From positions 1 to 7,832 of the forward strand of contig NZ_JNZA01000075.1 in the NCBI RefSeq assembly GCF_000717345.1: a stretch of 7,832 nt of DNA, written 5' to 3'. The notes beneath the pieces were generated by a model. The model searched no databases, was not told the origin of the DNA, and was given only the letters and a program-made list of their open reading frames with translations. This stretch comes from Streptomyces lydicus. GTDB taxonomy: Bacteria > Actinomycetota > Actinomycetes > Streptomycetales > Streptomycetaceae. Below, in pieces: positions 4,962 to 7,832 of this stretch; the first letter of the stretch is position 1, and each line of letters opens with the position of its first letter. Position numbers and translations under genes: made by a program.

Positions 4962-5843
4962 GTGGCGAACGAGCCGGAGCACATCGAGGAGCGGGCCGAA
5001 GAGGTACCGCCGCAGCAGGCAGTGGCCACCTCTCCTGACGGGCCGGCCGGTACGCCGGACGGTGCGGCCGGCCCGCCCGCGGTGCGTATCCAGGGGCTGA
5101 CGAAGAAGTTCGGCGAGCAGGTCGCCGTCAACGGCATCGACCTGACCCTGCCCGCGGGCCGCTTCATCGGCCTGGTCGGCCCCAACGGAGCGGGCAAGAC
5201 CACCACCCTGTCCATGGTGACGGGCCTGCTGCGACCCGACTCCGGCGTGGTCGAGATCGGCGGGCACGACGTCTGGCGCGACCCGGTCGCCGTCAAGTCC
5301 CGGATCGGTGTGCTGCCCGAGGGGCTGCGGCTCTTCGAGCGGCTGTCGGGGCGCGAACTCCTCGGCTACACAGGGCGGTTGCGCGGCCTGCCCGGCGACG
5401 AGGTCGACAAGCGGGCCGGCCAGCTGCTGGACGTCCTCGACCTGTCCGGTGCGCAGCACAAGCTGGTGGTGGACTACTCCACCGGTATGCGCAAGAAGAT
5501 CGGGCTGGCCGCGGCGCTGCTGCACAACCCCGAGATCCTCTTCCTCGACGAGCCCTTCGAGGGCGTCGACCCGGTGTCGGCGCAGACCATCCGCGGCGTA
5601 CTGGAGCGCTACACCTCCTCCGGCGCCACGGTGATCTTCTCCAGTCATGTGATGGAGCTGGTCGAGTCGCTGTGCGACTGGGTCGCGGTGATGGCGGCCG
5701 GGCGGATCCGGGCGGACGGGCCGCTCGCCGAGGTGCGCGGCGCGGCGCCCACCCTGCAGGACGCCTTCCTCGAACTGGTCGGCGCGAGCGGCCGCGGCGC
5801 GGGGCAGAACCTGGACTGGCTGGGCGGGGGCCGCGCCCGATGA
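4962..5843 (+). CDS. ABC transporter ATP-binding protein (ABC-2 exporter type)
   Basis: This 293-residue cytoplasmic ATPase would power the membrane protein encoded next. Residues 1-40 are an acidic, Pro/Ala-rich extension. The nucleotide-binding domain follows: Walker A GPNGAGKT (73-80), signature YSTGMRKK (172-179), Walker B LFLDEP (193-198) with catalytic Glu197, D-loop GVDP, and the switch His in SSHVME (229). The Q-loop position reads VLPEG, with Glu120 in place of Gln. The YSTGM signature replaces LSGGQ. Both substitutions occur in exporter ATPases that pair with ABC-2 permeases, so the protein is expected to be active. GTG at 4962 is chosen because the upstream frame is Arg-rich and non-conserved, and AAGGG/AGGA lie 8 and 3 bases before it. 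The stop overlaps the next start as ATGA, indicating translational coupling. Substrate is unknown; export of a drug, lipid or peptide cannot be told apart. Confidence 0.95.
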   Translation: MANEPEHIEERAEEVPPQQAVATSPDGPAGTPDGAAGPPAVRIQGLTKKFGEQVAVNGIDLTLPAGRFIGLVGPNGAGKTTTLSMVTGLLRPDSGVVEIGGHDVWRDPVAVKSRIGVLPEGLRLFERLSGRELLGYTGRLRGLPGDEVDKRAGQLLDVLDLSGAQHKLVVDYSTGMRKKIGLAAALLHNPEILFLDEPFEGVDPVSAQTIRGVLERYTSSGATVIFSSHVMELVESLCDWVAVMAAGRIRADGPLAEVRGAAPTLQDAFLELVGASGRGAGQNLDWLGGGRAR

Positions 5844-7477
5844 GCGCCGAATCCACCGCCGCGGCCCTGCGCCCCACGGCGGCACCGTCCCTGACCGGCG
5901 TCTTCGTACGGCTGAAGCTGACGTTGCTGCGCAACGGACTGCGCCAGTCGACCGGGCGCACGGTGGCGTACGTGGCGTCCGTCATCGTCGGCCTGCTGTT
6001 CGCGGCCGGCGCCGTCCTGGGGCTGATCGCGCTGCGCGGCAACGCCCATGCGGGCGCGCTCGCCGTCCTGCTCACGGGAATCCTCACCCTGGGCTGGGCG
6101 GTGATGCCGCTGTTCTTCCCCGCGGGCGACGAGACCCTGGATCCCACCCGGCTGGTGATGCTGCCGCTGCGGCCCCGGCCGCTGATCGTCTCGCTGCTGA
6201 CGGCCTCGCTCATCGGGGTCGGGCCGGTCGTCACGCTCGTCCTGGTGACCGGTGCGGTGATCGCGGTGGCCCACGGGCCGGTCGCCGCGGTCATCGGCGT
6301 CCTGGCCGTGGTCCTGGCGGTCCTGGTGTGCGTCTCGCTGGCACGCGCGGTCGCCACCGCGGCAGTGCGGCTGCTGACCAGCCGCCGCGGCCGTGATCTG
6401 GCCGTACTGGGCGGCCTGTTCCTCGCCGTCGGCGGACAGGTCGTGAACATCGCCGCCCAGAAGCTGGGCCGCCCGGACGGCCTGTCCGTACTGGAGCCGC
6501 TGGGACAGGTGCTGCGCTGGGTGCCACCGGCGTCCGCGATCGGCGCGGTCGAGGACGCCGGCCGGGGCGCGTACGGGCGGGCGCTGGCCGGTCTGGTGCT
6601 GGCGGCGCTGGCGCTGGTCCTGCTGCTGTGGTGGTGGCAGCGGACCCTGACCACCCTGATGACCTCGCCCGACTCCTCCACCCTCCAGGCGCTCGAGAAG
6701 GACAGTGCACGCCGCTCCGGCACCGGCCCGCGGGGGCTGGCACGCCTGCTCCCGGACGGCCGTACGGGCACGGTCATGCTCCGTACGCTGCGCTACGCCT
6801 GGCGCGATCCCAAGTCGAAGATGTCCTGGGCGACCGCGCTGGGCGTGGGGCTCCTGGTGCCGGTCGTGTCGGCCGTACAGGGAAACGGCAGCATCTTCAC
6901 CGCGTTCTCGGCGTCCGGGCTGCTCGGGATGCAGATGTACAACCAGTTCGGGCAGGACACCTCGGCGTTCTGGATGGTCGCCTCGACGATCGCCACCCCG
7001 CGCGACGCCTATCGGGAGCTGCGGGCCAGGGCGTTGGCGCTGGCGCTGATCGGCGTTCCTTTCGTGACGCTGGTCGTGGTCGGCGCCGCGGCGTTCATCG
7101 GGCCGTGGTCGGACTTCGTGGAGGTGTACGGACTGTCTCTGGCCGTGCTGGGTGCCCTGATGGCCACCGGTGCGCTGTCGTCGGCGCTCGCCCCGTACTC
7201 GATCCCCTCGGAGGGCAACAAGAACGTGTCGCCCGGGCAGGGCGCGATCGCCTGGTTCAGCCTCCTCGGCGGAGTGGTGGCCTGCGCGGTGCTGTGCTCA
7301 CCGCTGCTGGGCCTGACCATCTGGCTGCATGTCGCGGACCTGCACGCTCTGCTGTGGGTGCTGCTGCCGGCCGGCGTCGTCTACGGCACGGCCGTCGCCG
7401 AACTGGGCCTGCGCCTGGCGGCCCCCCGCGTGGCCCGGCGCCTGCCGGAGATCCTTACGGCGGTCAGCAAGGGGTGA
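5840..7477 (+). CDS. ABC transporter membrane subunit, about 12 helices
   Basis: This 545-residue integral membrane protein is the likely partner of the preceding ATPase. Hydrophobic segments lie near residues 43-65, 73-93, 115-144 (probably two), 147-170, 187-206, 246-266, 331-346, 398-420, 430-450, 470-494 and 501-523. They are arranged as two halves joined by a polar loop at about 268-328, so one chain may form the whole pore. The segment DETLDPTRLVMLPLRPRPL (97-115) is a motif I recall from actinobacterial ABC-2-like exporter subunits. The cytoplasmic loops contain basic pieces such as SRRGRD (181) and RYAWRDPKSK (318), candidate coupling sites with the ATPase. The ATG at 5840 overlaps the upstream TGA by four bases. 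Its ribosome site would lie in the G-rich end of the ATPase gene. No substrate is evident, and no regulator or enzyme nearby suggests one. Confidence 0.92.
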   Translation: MSAESTAAALRPTAAPSLTGVFVRLKLTLLRNGLRQSTGRTVAYVASVIVGLLFAAGAVLGLIALRGNAHAGALAVLLTGILTLGWAVMPLFFPAGDETLDPTRLVMLPLRPRPLIVSLLTASLIGVGPVVTLVLVTGAVIAVAHGPVAAVIGVLAVVLAVLVCVSLARAVATAAVRLLTSRRGRDLAVLGGLFLAVGGQVVNIAAQKLGRPDGLSVLEPLGQVLRWVPPASAIGAVEDAGRGAYGRALAGLVLAALALVLLLWWWQRTLTTLMTSPDSSTLQALEKDSARRSGTGPRGLARLLPDGRTGTVMLRTLRYAWRDPKSKMSWATALGVGLLVPVVSAVQGNGSIFTAFSASGLLGMQMYNQFGQDTSAFWMVASTIATPRDAYRELRARALALALIGVPFVTLVVVGAAAFIGPWSDFVEVYGLSLAVLGALMATGALSSALAPYSIPSEGNKNVSPGQGAIAWFSLLGGVVACAVLCSPLLGLTIWLHVADLHALLWVLLPAGVVYGTAVAELGLRLAAPRVARRLPEILTAVSKG

Positions 7478-7564
7478 GGGGGCCGGGGGGCGGGGGCTGC
7501 TCCGGAGCCACCGCTGGAGGCCGTACCGGAGGCGGCTCGGAGGGTGGCTCGGGCTTGGAGCGCC

Positions 7565-7611
7565 CCAACTCCGGTGACGCAGAGGGGGTTTGCCTCCCGG
7601 TGAGGAGTTGG
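7565..7611 (+). terminator. Inverted repeat downstream of permease gene
   Basis: CCAACTCC (7565-7572) and GGAGTTGG (7604-7611) are perfect 8-bp arms with 31 bases between them. A small inner pairing GAGG/CCTC (7582-7585 and 7593-7596) is possible. The repeat starts 87 bases after the permease stop. It could be a terminator or the stem of a small RNA, but the long loop makes a simple terminator less likely. I see no tRNA or known RNA family here. Confidence 0.35.
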
Positions 7612-7660
7612 TCTCCTGGCGTTGCCGACCGCCCTGCTTTCTGAGCGGGGCGTTGGGTCC

Positions 7661-7732
7661 TGTGTCCGTGCGGGGGCTCGTGTCCTCGCGGGGAGTCGGG
7701 CCCTCACGGGGAGCCGTCTCCTCGCGGGGAGC
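7661..7732. repeat. Four 18-bp tandem repeats
   Basis: Four consecutive 18-bp units start at 7661, 7679, 7697 and 7715. The last three are closest to each other, with consensus CGTGTCCTCGCGGGGAGC; the first has diverged. On the minus strand the array would translate as a six-residue Pro-Arg-Glu repeat (APREET, APREGP, TPREDT, SPRTDT). That frame is antisense to the permease end and has no supporting start or homology. I treat it as a non-coding minisatellite. Confidence 0.7.
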
Positions 7733-7764
7733 TGGGCCCGTTGTCGTTGCTGGCGGCCCTTGTT

Positions 7765-7790
7765 CTCCCCCCACCCCCGAACCCACCCCC
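7765..7790 (-). repeat. Right copy of 26-bp G-rich inverted repeat
   Basis: The reverse complement is identical to bases 1-26. It lies 288 bp downstream of the permease stop, and on the permease strand it reads C-rich, as the left copy does on the strand of its own upstream gene. Its last five bases form the start of the large stem at 7786-7832. Confidence 0.85.
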
Positions 7791-7832
7791 GCCCCCCTCC
7801 CCCGAAGGGGGAGGAGGGGGAGGGGGCGGGGG
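7786..7832 (+). terminator. Large GC stem-loop at right edge
   Basis: CCCCCGCCCCC (7786-7796) is the exact reverse complement of GGGGGCGGGGG (7822-7832), an 11-bp all-G-C stem. Inside, CCCCC (7799-7803) and GGGGG (7807-7811) pair around a GAA loop, extended by T7798-A7812. The structure ends exactly at the window edge. It could terminate transcription from the permease side or from a gene beyond, and it would also block polymerases during sequencing. Confidence 0.6.

Noticed and set aside
3990..5885. Minus-strand open frame of 631 codons opposite the Prim-Pol-like and ABC ATPase genes
   Set aside because: It spans two recognised + strand genes and their intergenic terminator, and shows no domain of its own.
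5293..6777. Minus-strand open frame of 494 codons opposite the ABC genes
   Set aside because: Composition is Arg/Pro/Ser/Thr-rich antisense of conserved Walker and membrane segments; no homology or ribosome site.
7661..7732. CRISPR array
   Set aside because: Units are contiguous 18-mers with no unique spacers and there are no cas genes.
7298..7786. Minus-strand 162-codon frame containing the PRE-repeat
   Set aside because: It starts inside the 26-bp G-rich repeat, runs antisense into the permease end and has no recognisable domain; the tandem repeat alone explains the regular peptide.

Overview
The window looks like Streptomyces, or a close actinomycete relative. G+C is very high, GTG starts are used, genes end in strong hairpins without U-tracts, and the protein families are ones I recognise from streptomycete genomes. 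I identify five protein genes and no RNA gene, transposase, integrase or CRISPR array. The content reads as chromosomal rather than mobile.

Layout. Two genes run leftward. The distal one (217-2025) encodes a 602-residue single-pass membrane protein with a very long Pro/Gln/Gly/Tyr-rich cytoplasmic arm and a small two-cysteine outer domain. The proximal one (2169-3563) encodes a 464-residue helix-turn-helix plus TPR-like regulator of the general NsdA type. A 474-bp divergent intergenic region (3564-4037), relatively AT-rich near 3630-3770 and rich in palindromes, separates these from the rightward genes. The first of those (4038-4709) encodes a short stand-alone Prim-Pol (bifunctional primase/polymerase-like) domain. 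A 252-bp gap holding a strong stop-adjacent hairpin follows. Then come an ABC-2-type exporter ATPase (4962-5843) and its roughly 12-helix membrane subunit (5840-7477), which overlap by ATGA. The last 355 bp have no convincing gene but hold an inverted repeat, four 18-bp tandem repeats and a very large GC stem-loop.

How they may work together. Only the ABC ATPase and membrane subunit are a clear functional unit. The regulator and the Prim-Pol-like gene are divergent across a palindrome-rich region and may share control. The membrane protein may belong to Ser/Thr-kinase/FHA envelope signalling, because its cytoplasmic arm carries five separate Thr-x-x-Ile/Leu motifs, each with an acidic residue at -2.

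The most unusual DNA observation is a perfect 26-bp G-rich sequence at the left edge that recurs in inverted orientation near the right edge. Both copies lie downstream of the outermost genes and have the same orientation relative to transcription. The right copy runs into an 11-bp G/C stem. This may be a dispersed 3'-end element, or a repeat at which a contig broke. I see no obviously new multi-gene system. The best candidates for new biology are the multi-Thr-motif disordered arm, the degenerate stand-alone Prim-Pol protein beside an HTH/TPR regulator, and the flanking G/C element.
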